A DNA stretch of 59,808 nucleotides from positions 1-59,808 of the forward strand of contig NZ_JABEQE010000021.1 of assembly GCF_014174375.1 (NCBI RefSeq). The letters are read 5' to 3'. This document shows, one piece after another, positions 34,101 through 42,306 of this stretch. The DNA comes from Gluconacetobacter asukensis (lineage in GTDB: Bacteria; Pseudomonadota; Alphaproteobacteria; Acetobacterales; Acetobacteraceae). The translations under genes and the position numbers were made by a program. Below the pieces are notes generated by a model, which did no database searches, was not told the DNA's origin, and saw only the letters and a list, made by a program, of their open reading frames with translations. Positions within the stretch are counted from its first letter, which is position 1. Every line of letters starts with the position of its first letter.

Positions 34101-34379
34101 CAGGCGATGCGTGAGGCCTGCCTGCTCCGGTTCCGCCCGATCATGATGACGACATTCGCCGCCGCGCTGGGGGCGCTGCCGCTTATCCTGGGACATGGCT
34201 ATGGCGCGGAGCTGCGGCGGCCGCTTGGCATCGCGATCATCGGGGGGCTGGCTGTCAGCCAGGCACTGACACTTTATACCACGCCGGTCATCTATCTCTA
34301 TCTGGGCCGGGTGGCGCTATATTGTTCATCCTTCGGTCGGGCCCGGAGGAAATTGTCCCCGGTAAATATGATACGATAA
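31113..34379 (+). CDS. RND efflux transporter, inner-membrane pump (MdtB/MdtC-like)
   Basis: This protein of about 1088 residues starts MFLTTVFIRRPVATTLL and has the porter-domain segments and TM4 acidic pair in STGFVVDDAIVVMENIS. The TM10 lysine is in LIGIVKKNAIMLVDFA. A full HAE1-type pump is predicted, extruding drugs or other compounds with proton motive force. No membrane-fusion or outer-membrane partner lies beside it, so partners must be encoded elsewhere. A Gly/Ser/Ala-rich segment at nt 33430-33600 interrupts the second periplasmic domain. ATG 31113 is chosen over 31092 by family start. Confidence 0.93.
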   Translation: MFLTTVFIRRPVATTLLSVACILCGVVGYIALPVADLPNIDFPVIQVQAQQAGGSPEQIASSIAEPLERHLGSIADLTEMTSQSSQGQLRVTLQFALSRDINGAARDVEAAIQAARADLPTTLRQNPSYSKANPNGPPSLILALTSDTYTLPQLYDQASNLILPRLAQVKGVGQVQVSGSALPAVRVEMNPLPLYKFGIGFEDIRAALASANAHTPKGFIDQGDRRFMLETNDQARSAQAYRDLVVAWRNSRPVRLTDIAQVEDGVEDVRNAGYFDRKPAIVVQVFMQAGANIVQALDQINMTLPRLQASLPPGIDLQTVMDRSLTIRASLADTRMTLVLSVLLVVLTVLLFLGTWRTTCVPALVIPTSIMGTLGVISMLGYSLDNMSLMALTISTGFVVDDAIVVMENISRHVEKGTPPFEAAIRGAGEVAFTVLSITLSLIAVFLPILLMGGIAGRLFHEFAMTVSVSLLVSLSLSLSLTPMLCARIVRAGPQAPGRFATRLEQVHDRVLRAYAGSLEWSLRHRRIMVLTLPATVGLTIVVYTQMPKSLFPDEDTGMLLGRVMGDQVISFQAMTSKMDEAQAALLKDPDVAAVAGFLGGRGSSNQGNIFIRLTDKSRRPYPPSTTIAHLNRRLASMTGARFFALQRGAIRIGARPSNAAYQYTLQGDNPAELYDWTQRLTTALTHQAALMDVSSDVLLGGQAVNVAIDRDLAARMQLTPQLVSNMLFDAYGQRAASVIYNSLNQYRVVMEVDPRFWQDPSSLRQAWISTSGGSPPGGTQSNTVRVRIAAATSAASAQGAQSFLNQIANTLAGGRSASTGSAVSTGAETMVPLTFVTRTTAGLTPLAINHQGQEVATTISFNLPTGVPLGRAMQVVDAQVRALHLPPSIHGAFVGNAAQLQSSSSSEPLLVVAALAAVYMVLGILYESYVHPLTILSTLPSAGVGALVALWVFGEDFSLMAMIGVILLIGIVKKNAIMLVDFALDAERERGVPPEQAMREACLLRFRPIMMTTFAAALGALPLILGHGYGAELRRPLGIAIIGGLAVSQALTLYTTPVIYLYLGRVALYCSSFGRARRKLSPVNMIR

Positions 34380-34693
34380 TCGCCATGGCGTGCCGCCTAG
34401 AACGCACCGTACCAGACAACGAGGACCACGCCGGTCAAGACAGCATAAAAAAGAGACGCCAAAGAGGCGGCGAGACGGACGTCCATTGTCGTTTCCGATG
34501 GCATAAACCTGTCGGCATCTTCTTCCAAAGCGTTGCAATCGAAAAATTAACAAATGCCAACCAGGGCCGCTCAGGCCATTACTGGTGCTTTCTCCGCGGG
34601 TTCTGCTGCTACTATGCCGCGCGTTTCGTCTGGCTGGCGGCCTGACGGACAACAGCAAGGAGGAGAGACAAGCCAGATGATCTTTCTGTTTCG
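34380..34693. other. Intergenic region between the pump and the two-component genes
   Basis: This 314-bp stretch has no credible gene. The AT-rich part at 34530-34560 and a good AAGGAGGAGAG at about 34657-34667 precede the response-regulator start. No palindrome stands out. Confidence 0.45.
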
Positions 34694-35395
34694 ATGGCCC
34701 TGACTGCGCGCGCGCGCCTGCTTCTGGTCGAGGACGACCCGGCGACGGCGGCGTATCTGCGGGAAGGCCTGGCGGAGCATGATATCGATGTCTTTGCTGT
34801 CGCGAACGGGCCGGACGGATTACGGCGTGCCCTTTCGGAGCGATGGGACATCGTGATTCTCGACCGGATGCTTCCGGGGATGAGCGGGTTGGAGATCCTG
34901 ACCCAGATGCGTGAACGCGACATCATGACGCCGGTGCTGTTTCTGACGACGATGGACGGGGTATCCAGTCGCGTCCGCGGTCTTCGCCATGGCGCCGATG
35001 ATTATATGATCAAGCCGTTCGCGCTGCGGGAGCTTGCCGCGCGGGTGCAGGTATTGCTGCGCCGGTTCACGCCGGGCCAGCATGTGACAATGCTGTGCGT
35101 CGCCGATGTCGCGCTTGACCTGTTGACCCGGGAGGTCACGAGGCGTGGAGAAAAGATCCATCTGCAGCCGCAGGAGCTGAAGCTTCTTGAATATTTCATG
35201 CGCAACCCCGGAACGATGATTTCGCGCCGGATGCTGCTGAAGGATGTGTGGAACATGGATTTCCCGGTTCGCACGAATATCGTCGAAACGCATCTCTCCC
35301 GGTTGCGGGAGAAGCTGGGGCGACATGACAGGCCGCTGATCCATACCATCAAGGGGGCCGGCTATGTGATGAAAGAGTCCGACCTTGACCCCTAG
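34694..35395 (+). CDS. OmpR/PhoB-family response regulator
   Basis: This 233-residue protein has an N-terminal receiver domain: LLLVEDDPATAAYL, phosphoacceptor Asp57 in VILDRMLPG and the switch Lys in MIKPFALREL. The C-terminal winged helix reads LQPQELKLLEYFMRNPGTMISR and RTNIVETHLSRLREKLG. It overlaps the kinase gene by 11 bp. It most likely controls the RND pump gene just upstream and its own genes. Confidence 0.93.
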   Translation: MALTARARLLLVEDDPATAAYLREGLAEHDIDVFAVANGPDGLRRALSERWDIVILDRMLPGMSGLEILTQMRERDIMTPVLFLTTMDGVSSRVRGLRHGADDYMIKPFALRELAARVQVLLRRFTPGQHVTMLCVADVALDLLTREVTRRGEKIHLQPQELKLLEYFMRNPGTMISRRMLLKDVWNMDFPVRTNIVETHLSRLREKLGRHDRPLIHTIKGAGYVMKESDLDP

Positions 35396-36800
35396 GCGTG
35401 GGATCGCCGCGATCAGGCAGATTGCCGGCACATCCTCTTTCCGGATCGTGACCAGCTTCGTCGGCTTCTTCCTGCTCTCCGGCATGCTGATCACCATCCT
35501 GACGGGATTTCATAACCAGCATCTGTTCGAGCGCCAGATCCGCCGGGCGATCACCAACGAAGGCGAAGAGACCTTTGCCGCGGCGGGACAGCCCGATGTC
35601 AGCCATTTTCTGCCCGTGGTGAAAGCCCTTGTCCGGAACGAGCCGGGATTCTTCTATCTTTTGCAGGACAGGGAACAGACCGTTATCGCGGGCAACATGC
35701 TGCATCTGCGGCCGGTCACCGGGCCGCGATGGCTGTCCTGGGCGCATCAATTGTCCCCGGATTCGCATCGGGTCGCGGTCTATGGTGAGGGATATCGACT
35801 CTCCGATGGTGGCTATTACTTTGTCGGGATCGACGCGTCGCAGTTGACACAACTGAGACATGATCTGTGGAACACGGTTGCCTGGAGTTCCCTCGGCTTC
35901 ATGATCCTGGGCCTGGCCGGTGGCATGCTGCTGAGCAATGCGGTCCTGAAGCGGATCGAGAGCATCAGCATGACGGCGCGCAGCATCATGCGCGGCAATA
36001 TCGCGCGCCGTATACCGCTGCGCGGTACGGGCGACGAGTTCGACCATCTGTCGCAGAGCCTCAATGCGATGCTGGGGCAGAATGAAACCCTGATCGTCAG
36101 CCTGCGCCAGGTGTCGAACGATATCGCCCATGACATGCGCAGCCCCCTTTCACGCCTGCGGCACAGGCTGGAGAGGGCAAGGGATCGTGAAGAGACGGTC
36201 GATGGGCTGAGAGACCAGATCGATCTTTCGATAGATGAACTCGACAGGGCGCTGGAGATTTTCGGCTCGCTCCTCGACCTGGCCCAGATCGAGGCCCGGA
36301 CGCAGAGTGACGAGTTCAGTGCGGTGGATCTTGTCGTCCTGGTCAGCGAAATGGTGGAGGTTTATCTGCCGATCGTTGAAGACCATCGGCAGACTCTGCG
36401 CGTGAGGCACCCGCCTGAGGCGATCATGATGGGGCAGCCGGTTCTGCTGCGCCAGATGCTCGCGAATCTTCTGGAAAACGCGATTCATCACACACCGTCG
36501 GGCAGCACGATCATGCTTGAGGTCTCGGTCGGGGAAAGCGGTGTGCAGCTTATCGTTTCCGACAATGGCGGCGGCATTCCCGCAGGCGATCTTGAGCGGG
36601 TGTTCGACCGTTTCGTCAGGCTCGATAACAGTCGTTCGGAAGCGGGGAATGGATTGGGGCTCAGCATGGTCCGCGCGATCGTCCATCTGCATGGTGGCGC
36701 CATCACATTGACCGATAACAGGCCAGGCCTGCGCTGCCTGATCACCCTTCCATGCGAGAACAGGGCACGCATCCAGGCCGGTCAGTCCCCCGGGCCATGA
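35385..36800 (+). CDS. Sensor histidine kinase (two-TM, HAMP, HisKA/HATPase)
   Basis: This 471-residue kinase has TM1 at about 19-41, a periplasmic loop to about 165, TM2 at 166-188 and a HAMP domain (LRGTGDEFDHLSQSLN). The H-box is IAHDMRSPLSRLRH with the phosphorylated His at about 249. The N-box is LLENAIHHT, with DNGGGIP and GNGLGLSMVRAI as G-boxes. The start is TTG, overlapping the response regulator. The pair probably senses an envelope stress or pump substrate. Confidence 0.92.
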   Translation: MTPRRGIAAIRQIAGTSSFRIVTSFVGFFLLSGMLITILTGFHNQHLFERQIRRAITNEGEETFAAAGQPDVSHFLPVVKALVRNEPGFFYLLQDREQTVIAGNMLHLRPVTGPRWLSWAHQLSPDSHRVAVYGEGYRLSDGGYYFVGIDASQLTQLRHDLWNTVAWSSLGFMILGLAGGMLLSNAVLKRIESISMTARSIMRGNIARRIPLRGTGDEFDHLSQSLNAMLGQNETLIVSLRQVSNDIAHDMRSPLSRLRHRLERARDREETVDGLRDQIDLSIDELDRALEIFGSLLDLAQIEARTQSDEFSAVDLVVLVSEMVEVYLPIVEDHRQTLRVRHPPEAIMMGQPVLLRQMLANLLENAIHHTPSGSTIMLEVSVGESGVQLIVSDNGGGIPAGDLERVFDRFVRLDNSRSEAGNGLGLSMVRAIVHLHGGAITLTDNRPGLRCLITLPCENRARIQAGQSPGP

Positions 36801-36872
36801 CCAACTGTCGCGCGACGCTATGTAAAATCGCCTGGAATCCGCCTCCGTCCTCTTCCGGACCGTTCTTGCCTG

Positions 36873-36890
36873 CCAGCGCGCATTTCCAAA
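36873..36890. repeat. Half-copy of the dispersed terminator-like repeat
   Basis: CCAGCGCGCATTTCCAAA shares 15 bp with the hairpin at 55168-55182 and is similar to 189-206. It lies between the convergent kinase and RpiR genes, as the 55147 copy lies between convergent genes. No matching arm is visible, so it is an incomplete copy. Confidence 0.4.
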
Positions 36891-36897
36891 GAATTTC

Positions 36898-37776
36898 TCA
36901 GAACCGTTCGATCTGATTCCGGAAATCGTTCAGGCGGTCCAGTGTTGCCACTGTATGGTCGCGACGGGCGACCGACAGGCCGAAGGCAATGGCTTCCAGA
37001 ACGGCCACTGTCGCTGAATGCAGGGCGATATGTTCCTCCTTGCCGCGCATTGCCGACACGATGACGGTGCCGGGCGGCACATCGGCCGCCGCGATCCGGT
37101 CGGTGACCAGCACGGCCGGCAGGCCCATTCGCCGGGTTTCGCGAAACAGGAGCGCGATTTCGCGATACAGCGTCCCGTAGGCCATGATGATGATGCCGTC
37201 GCCCGGACGCAGCGCGACCAGATCGTCGGCGAAGGCGCGGCCGGTGGTGCCGATCGGCAGGCTGGTGAGGCCGTTTCGGTTCAGGGCCCGGCAGATATAG
37301 TCGGCCAGTCCCCTGGAGGGACCGATGCCGAAGACCACGATGCGCGGACAGGGATGCAGCGCCCGCACGGCATCGGCGATATGCCGGCGCGTGGCTGGAT
37401 GTTGCAGGGCGGCCGCCATGTCCGCATGGGTCTGCAGGATGCCGCCGACTGCGTCGTCGAGGTCCGAACCGATATCTTCGATCGTCCTGGATAATGCCGA
37501 TGCCGGGTCGCGCGCATGCGTCAGGCTGGCGATCAATGCGGCACGCAGGGCCGCCAGACTGTCGAATCCCATGGCCTGCACCGAGCGGATCACGGTCGCA
37601 TCGGAGGTGCCGATCCGTTCGGCCAATTCGGCCGCGGAACTGGCCAGGGCCAGAGGACGGTTGGCGTGGATGAACTGCACGACCCGACGCGCCATCGGGG
37701 TCAGTCCTGAGTCGGGACGCAGGCTCTCGGCGATCGGGTCGGGTTTCAAGACGTTTCGGGCCTCCGGATTCGTCAC
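36898..37776 (-). CDS. MurR/RpiR-family regulator with SIS domain
   Basis: This 292-residue protein has an N-terminal HTH_6 domain (LTPMARRVVQFIHANRP, AELAERIGTSDATVIRSVQAMGF). A SIS sugar-phosphate domain follows from about 120: IVVFGIGPSRGLADYICRAL, RPGDGIIIMAYG and VLVTDRIAA. These regulators usually answer to phosphosugars. It is divergent from the ABC importer operon, so it may control that transporter. A phosphosugar regulator facing a metal or phosphonate-type importer is unusual. Confidence 0.9.
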   Translation of the reverse strand: MTNPEARNVLKPDPIAESLRPDSGLTPMARRVVQFIHANRPLALASSAAELAERIGTSDATVIRSVQAMGFDSLAALRAALIASLTHARDPASALSRTIEDIGSDLDDAVGGILQTHADMAAALQHPATRRHIADAVRALHPCPRIVVFGIGPSRGLADYICRALNRNGLTSLPIGTTGRAFADDLVALRPGDGIIIMAYGTLYREIALLFRETRRMGLPAVLVTDRIAAADVPPGTVIVSAMRGKEEHIALHSATVAVLEAIAFGLSVARRDHTVATLDRLNDFRNQIERF

Positions 37777-37911
37777 GAACGAGCCGACATAGCAGGCGGG
37801 GCAGGTCGGGACACCAAGTTCATCAAACCTTCATTCCGTAGTGTTTGCGACAATTGTAGAGGAATTACGTTGCATCGGCTACGGAGTGCGGATCAGGATG
37901 ACGGGACCGAC

Positions 37912-38910
37912 ATGACAGGCGTGCGTGTGGCTTCCATCGCGCTGCTGCTGCTGGTTCTGTGGTGTCTGGCCAGCCTGACGGGCGGGCGTGGGCCGGGGCT
38001 GGTCATTTACAGCTCGGTCGGCGCGGCGCCTGCCATCGCCGCCGCCTATGCCCGCGAAACCGGTCGGCCGGCAACCGTGCTGGTGATGTCTGGCGGCATG
38101 CTGCTGGCGCGCGTGTCGGCCGAGGCGCATCATCCGCGCTGGGACGCAGTGTGGTTCGAGGGCGACGATGGCGCCGTGGCCCTGGATCGGGCGGGCCTGC
38201 TGGCGCATGGCACGGCGCCGGAGCTGGACTGGACGCCGACCGGACGAGACCTGCTGCCGGCTGACAGATCCTATGAGGTGACCGGCTTTACGCTGGCGGG
38301 CGTTTTCCTGTCGCGCCGCGACCAGGGCCACGCGCCACGAAACTGGCGCGATGTCATGGGGGCCGCGCGCGTGGGGATGGCCAATCCGGCCTTGTCCGGC
38401 CCGGCCTATCCGCTTCTGGCCGGGATGCTGGCGTTGAATGGCGGCTGGCCGGCGGGACAGGCGGCGTTGCGGCGGATGGTTGCGGGTGGGCTGCTGGTCG
38501 GGCCCTCCAACCCATCGGTCCTGGTGGCGCTGCGGGCGGGGCGGATCGGGACCGCGATCGTGCAGAGTACGGCAGCGATTGCCCTGGCACGCGCCAATCC
38601 CGACTATGTCGTTGATATTCCCTCTCCGGCTTTCGTCCTGCCCGCGGTCGCGGCGGTGGCGGCGGACCGGCCACCCGCCCGCCAGCAGGAGGCTGCGTCT
38701 TTCCTGCGTTTCATCATGCGCCCCGATATCCAGTCCCGGCGCATGCGCCTGCCGGGTGCCGAGCGGTTGTTCTGGCCCGTGACCGCCCGGCCCACCCAGC
38801 CCGACCTGCCGGATGCGGGCGGGATTGTCCTCTCGCATCCGGACCCGGATGTCTGGGGACCGCGCCAGGCTGACGTGACCGGGTGGTTCCAGCAGGAAAT
38901 CATGCGGTGA
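37912..38910 (+). CDS. ABC importer substrate-binding protein (iron(III)/2-aminoethylphosphonate class)
   Basis: This protein of about 332 residues has a hydrophobic N-terminal signal or anchor (VASIALLLLVLWCLASL). The periplasmic-binding fold reads LVIYSSVGAAPAIAAAYARETG, RWDAVWFEGDDGAVAL and NPALSGPAYPL. It belongs to the class containing FbpA and PhnS. ATG 37912 is used because the signal starts there. It overlaps the permease by 4 bp. Confidence 0.82.
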   Translation: MTGVRVASIALLLLVLWCLASLTGGRGPGLVIYSSVGAAPAIAAAYARETGRPATVLVMSGGMLLARVSAEAHHPRWDAVWFEGDDGAVALDRAGLLAHGTAPELDWTPTGRDLLPADRSYEVTGFTLAGVFLSRRDQGHAPRNWRDVMGAARVGMANPALSGPAYPLLAGMLALNGGWPAGQAALRRMVAGGLLVGPSNPSVLVALRAGRIGTAIVQSTAAIALARANPDYVVDIPSPAFVLPAVAAVAADRPPARQQEAASFLRFIMRPDIQSRRMRLPGAERLFWPVTARPTQPDLPDAGGIVLSHPDPDVWGPRQADVTGWFQQEIMR

Positions 38911-40592
38911 GCGGCATGCGGCGTTTGATCGGCTCCATGGGAAGCTGCGGGCCGTCGGTGCTGTTCGGTGCCGTTATCGCGGTCAGTTTCCTCTATCCGC
39001 TGGCGCGTTTCCTGCTGCTGCCGCTGATGCCGGACCTGGCGCCGCTGCCTGGTCTGGGGGCGGCGTCCGGCCTCGGCCTGTCATCGGGGGCGCTGTGGAA
39101 CACCGTGCGGCTCAGCACCGAAGCCGGGCTGCTGGTCATTCCGCCGGGGCTTCTGGTCGGTTTCCTGCTGGAACGCCGGCGGTGGCGTGGGGCGGGGCTG
39201 CTGTCCGCGGCGCTGTGGGGCGTGTTCCTGATGCCCAGCTACCTGTTGACCATGGGCTGGCAGATCGTGGTGGCCGTGCCGTTCCTGGCCGATGGTGCGG
39301 CCGGCCGTCTGTTCTATGGCGAGGCGGGGATCGTTGCGCTGCTGACGGTCAAGGGGCTGGCTTTTTCGTCGGTGGCGGCACGTGCGGGATGGCATGCGGT
39401 CGGTGCGGACATGGACGCGGCGTCGCGCGTGCATGTGCCTGCGGCATGGCGGCGCGCCTGGCTGACGCTGCGGCTTCTGCTGCCGGTATCCGGCAGCATG
39501 TTCATGGTACAGATGGTGGCCGCATCACAGGATTTCGGCATTGCGGCGACCCTGGGCGCGCAGGCGCACATGCCGCTGGTCATCTATGCCATCTACCAGG
39601 ATCTCTCGACCGTTCCGCTGGATTTCACCCAGGCTGCCCGGCTGAGCTGGGTTCTGGTGCTGCTGGCCCTGGCGGCGCTGGCGATGCAGGCCGCGCTGGC
39701 ACGGCGCGGCATGGCGACCGCCGGGGGGTATCGGCACCGCCCCGACGTCGTGCCCTGCGGCCGGGGCATGACCGTGCTGGCGTGGTTTCTGACGGTGGGC
39801 ATCCTGCTGGCGGGAGTGGTGGTGCCGCTGCTGGCCCTGGCGGTGCAGGCCATGGGTGACGCCGGCGCCGGCGATGAGCTGCTGATCGACGGGGAAGGGT
39901 GGCGCGGGATCGGCCTGTCGCTGCGCTATGCTTTCGTTTCGGCGGTCTTTGCCGTTCTGCTGGCTGCTCTCATCCTGGGCGGGCGCATGCGGGCCGACGG
40001 TTCGGGGCGTGTGGTGGCGCGCATGCTGCTGTGGCTGACATCGGCCAACATGGCGGTGCCGGGCGTCATACTCGGTGCTGCCTATGTGATCGCGTTCAAT
40101 GGCCGCGTCCTGTCCCTGTACGGCACGCCGGCCCTGCTGATCCTGGCTTATGCTGCCAGCCATCTTCCGATCGCCATCCGCTTTCTCGATGCGCCGTTCG
40201 CGCACCTGCATCGCGGGCTGGGGGAGGCTGCGCGGGTGCATGGGGTGTCGCTGGTGCGGCGGGTGGAACGGATCTATGTGCCGCTGCTGCTCCGGCGGCT
40301 GACCTGGGCGTGGGGCATGGTGTTCGTGACGTTGTTCTTCGAACTGCCGCTGTCGGAAATCCTGTACCCTGCGGGCAGTGCGCCCCTGGGGGTCAGGCTG
40401 CTGTCTCTGGATGATACATTGCACTACGGTGCCGAGGCCCGGTTGGCGCTGGTCGCGATGGGGATCTGCCTCGCTGTGACGGCGGCTGCCATCGTCCTGG
40501 TGCCTCGTCTGGCGACTGGTTCCGGACCGGAACGGACGCGTGGGGCCGGAAACGCGTGGAAAGCCCAGACCCTGGAGCAAGAGAATGTCTGA
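38907..40592 (+). CDS. ABC importer permease, two fused permease domains
   Basis: This protein of about 561 residues has 12 predicted helices and two permease EAA-type loops, one in each half: DMDAASRVHVPAAWRRAWLTL and GLGEAARVHGVSLVRRVERI. This is typical of FbpB/ThiP-like fused permeases. The GTG at 38907 overlaps the binding-protein stop as GTGA; an ATG at 38916 is also possible. The 3' end overlaps the ATPase start by 8 bp, giving a tight operon. Confidence 0.86.
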   Translation: MSGMRRLIGSMGSCGPSVLFGAVIAVSFLYPLARFLLLPLMPDLAPLPGLGAASGLGLSSGALWNTVRLSTEAGLLVIPPGLLVGFLLERRRWRGAGLLSAALWGVFLMPSYLLTMGWQIVVAVPFLADGAAGRLFYGEAGIVALLTVKGLAFSSVAARAGWHAVGADMDAASRVHVPAAWRRAWLTLRLLLPVSGSMFMVQMVAASQDFGIAATLGAQAHMPLVIYAIYQDLSTVPLDFTQAARLSWVLVLLALAALAMQAALARRGMATAGGYRHRPDVVPCGRGMTVLAWFLTVGILLAGVVVPLLALAVQAMGDAGAGDELLIDGEGWRGIGLSLRYAFVSAVFAVLLAALILGGRMRADGSGRVVARMLLWLTSANMAVPGVILGAAYVIAFNGRVLSLYGTPALLILAYAASHLPIAIRFLDAPFAHLHRGLGEAARVHGVSLVRRVERIYVPLLLRRLTWAWGMVFVTLFFELPLSEILYPAGSAPLGVRLLSLDDTLHYGAEARLALVAMGICLAVTAAAIVLVPRLATGSGPERTRGAGNAWKAQTLEQENV

Positions 40593-41631
40593 AAACATCC
40601 TGTCGCTGGATGGAATCGTGAAATCCCATGGTCGGACAAGGGTTCTGCGCGGCATTACCCTGGATGTTCCGCGCGGGCAGTTCGTGCTGCTGATGGGCGG
40701 TTCCGGGTCCGGCAAGACGACCTTGATCCGCCTGGTCGCGGGGTTGGAACGGCCCGATGCAGGGTGCGTGACACTGCGCGGCAGGCGGGTCGACAGTCAT
40801 GCCGACGGTATTTTCGTGCCGCCGGAACGGCGCGGGCTGGGCATGGTCTTTCAGGATTATGCGTTGTGGCCGCATCTGACCTGTCTGGACAATATCGTGA
40901 CGGCCATGCCCGGCCGCGGGCGTGACCGGGGGGAGCGGGCCCGCGCGCTGTTGCGTGACGTGTCCATGGCGGGGCTGGAGGGACGCTATCCCGCGCAATT
41001 GTCGGGCGGCCAGCAGCAGCGGGTCGGCCTGGCACGGGCGCTTGCGGCGCGGCCGGACCTGCTGCTGCTGGACGAACCCTTGTCCGGGCTGGATGTCGAG
41101 GTACGCGGCCGCATGCGCGACCAGATCCGCCGCCTGGTGCGCGAGACGGGATGTTCCGCACTGTTCGTGACCCACGATCCGGTCGATGTCTGGCGCCTGG
41201 CCGACCGTGTCCTGATGCTGGAAGGCGGGCAGATCGTGCAGGATGCCGCGCCGGACGGGCTGTACCGCCGCCCGCTTTCGCCGCGCATCGCGCGCATGAC
41301 CGGCGCCGAGGGCGCGTTGCCGGTCATGCTGCGCCGCCGTGACAGGCAATGGGGGTTCGACGGTGCCGGCGGGTTTCAGGACGTGACGCCGGTCGGTGTG
41401 GACAATGAGGGACCGGCTTGCGCCTATCTGCGTCCCGAAGGTGTGCGGCGGGGGGCGCGCGGTCATGTCGCGATGCGGATGGACATGACGTTCGAGGCGG
41501 GGCGCTGGCGCACCCTGTGGCATCTGCCGTCCCTGGACTGGTCGGTGCATAGTCTGGAGGCCGAGAGCCCGCCCGAGCAGGCTTTTCTGACGTTCGACGG
41601 TCAGCATCTCTTCGCCTATCCGGCGTCCTGA
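40585..41631 (+). CDS. ABC importer ATP-binding protein (FbpC/PotA-like)
   Basis: This protein of about 348 residues has Walker A GGSGSGKTT, Q-loop VFQDYALWP, signature LSGGQQQR, Walker B LLLLDEPLSGLD and switch His in FVTHDPVDVW. A C-terminal regulatory (TOBE-like) region follows from about 240. It energises the permease encoded upstream. GAG-rich sequence (GGAGCAAGAGA) precedes the ATG. Confidence 0.92.
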   Translation: MSENILSLDGIVKSHGRTRVLRGITLDVPRGQFVLLMGGSGSGKTTLIRLVAGLERPDAGCVTLRGRRVDSHADGIFVPPERRGLGMVFQDYALWPHLTCLDNIVTAMPGRGRDRGERARALLRDVSMAGLEGRYPAQLSGGQQQRVGLARALAARPDLLLLDEPLSGLDVEVRGRMRDQIRRLVRETGCSALFVTHDPVDVWRLADRVLMLEGGQIVQDAAPDGLYRRPLSPRIARMTGAEGALPVMLRRRDRQWGFDGAGGFQDVTPVGVDNEGPACAYLRPEGVRRGARGHVAMRMDMTFEAGRWRTLWHLPSLDWSVHSLEAESPPEQAFLTFDGQHLFAYPAS

Positions 41632-41634
41632 GTC

Positions 41635-42306
41635 GTGTCGAACCGAACGGGTGGTATCAGCGTGATCGAAGGCGTTTCCGCGCCGCAGGCCGGCGATGTC
41701 CTGGCGCGGGGTCTGTCCGTGCGTGCCTTGCGCAATGCCCATGCCGGGCCATTCGCATTCGACGTGCCGGCGGGAGCGTGCCTGGTCATTACCGGCATGT
41801 CCGGCGCCGGCAAATCCGTGCTGCTGCGCATGATGGCGGATCTCGACCCCCATCAGGGCGACGTGGCGCTGGACGGGCGATTCTGTTCCGCCATGTCGGC
41901 CCACCGCTGGCGGCGGCAGGTCGTGTACCTGCCGGCCGAGCCGGGCTGGTGGTCGGATTCGGTCCTGGACCACATGCCCGACGATGCGCTGACCCGCGAA
42001 CTGATGGCGAAGGCCGGCCTGCGTGCCGGGGTGCTGAACGATCCGGTGCATCGCCTGTCCACCGGCGAACGGCAACGCCTGGCCCTAGTGCGCGGGCTGC
42101 GCCTGGCGCCGCGCGCGCTGCTGATGGACGAACCCTGTTCCGCCCTGGACGGCGGGACGACATTGATGGTGGAGGCGATGATGCGTGACGTCATGGCCGG
42201 AGGGACCGCGATCGTCCTGGTGTCGCATGATGCGGCGCAGGCCGTGCGGATGGCCGACCTGCGCCGCGAACTGGCGCAGGGGCATTTTGTCGGAGCGGAT
42301 TCATGA
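41635..42306 (+). CDS. fetA: Iron export ABC transporter ATP-binding protein FetA-like
   Basis: This 223-residue ATPase has Walker A GMSGAGKS, signature LSTGERQR and Walker B ALLMDEPCSALD. It is shorter than the importer ATPase and resembles FetA (YbbL), partner of FetB. The GTG start is 3 bp after the importer ATPase stop. It overlaps fetB by 4 bp. FetAB is known as an iron exporter; finding it next to an importer is notable. Confidence 0.8.
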   Translation: MSNRTGGISVIEGVSAPQAGDVLARGLSVRALRNAHAGPFAFDVPAGACLVITGMSGAGKSVLLRMMADLDPHQGDVALDGRFCSAMSAHRWRRQVVYLPAEPGWWSDSVLDHMPDDALTRELMAKAGLRAGVLNDPVHRLSTGERQRLALVRGLRLAPRALLMDEPCSALDGGTTLMVEAMMRDVMAGGTAIVLVSHDAAQAVRMADLRRELAQGHFVGADS

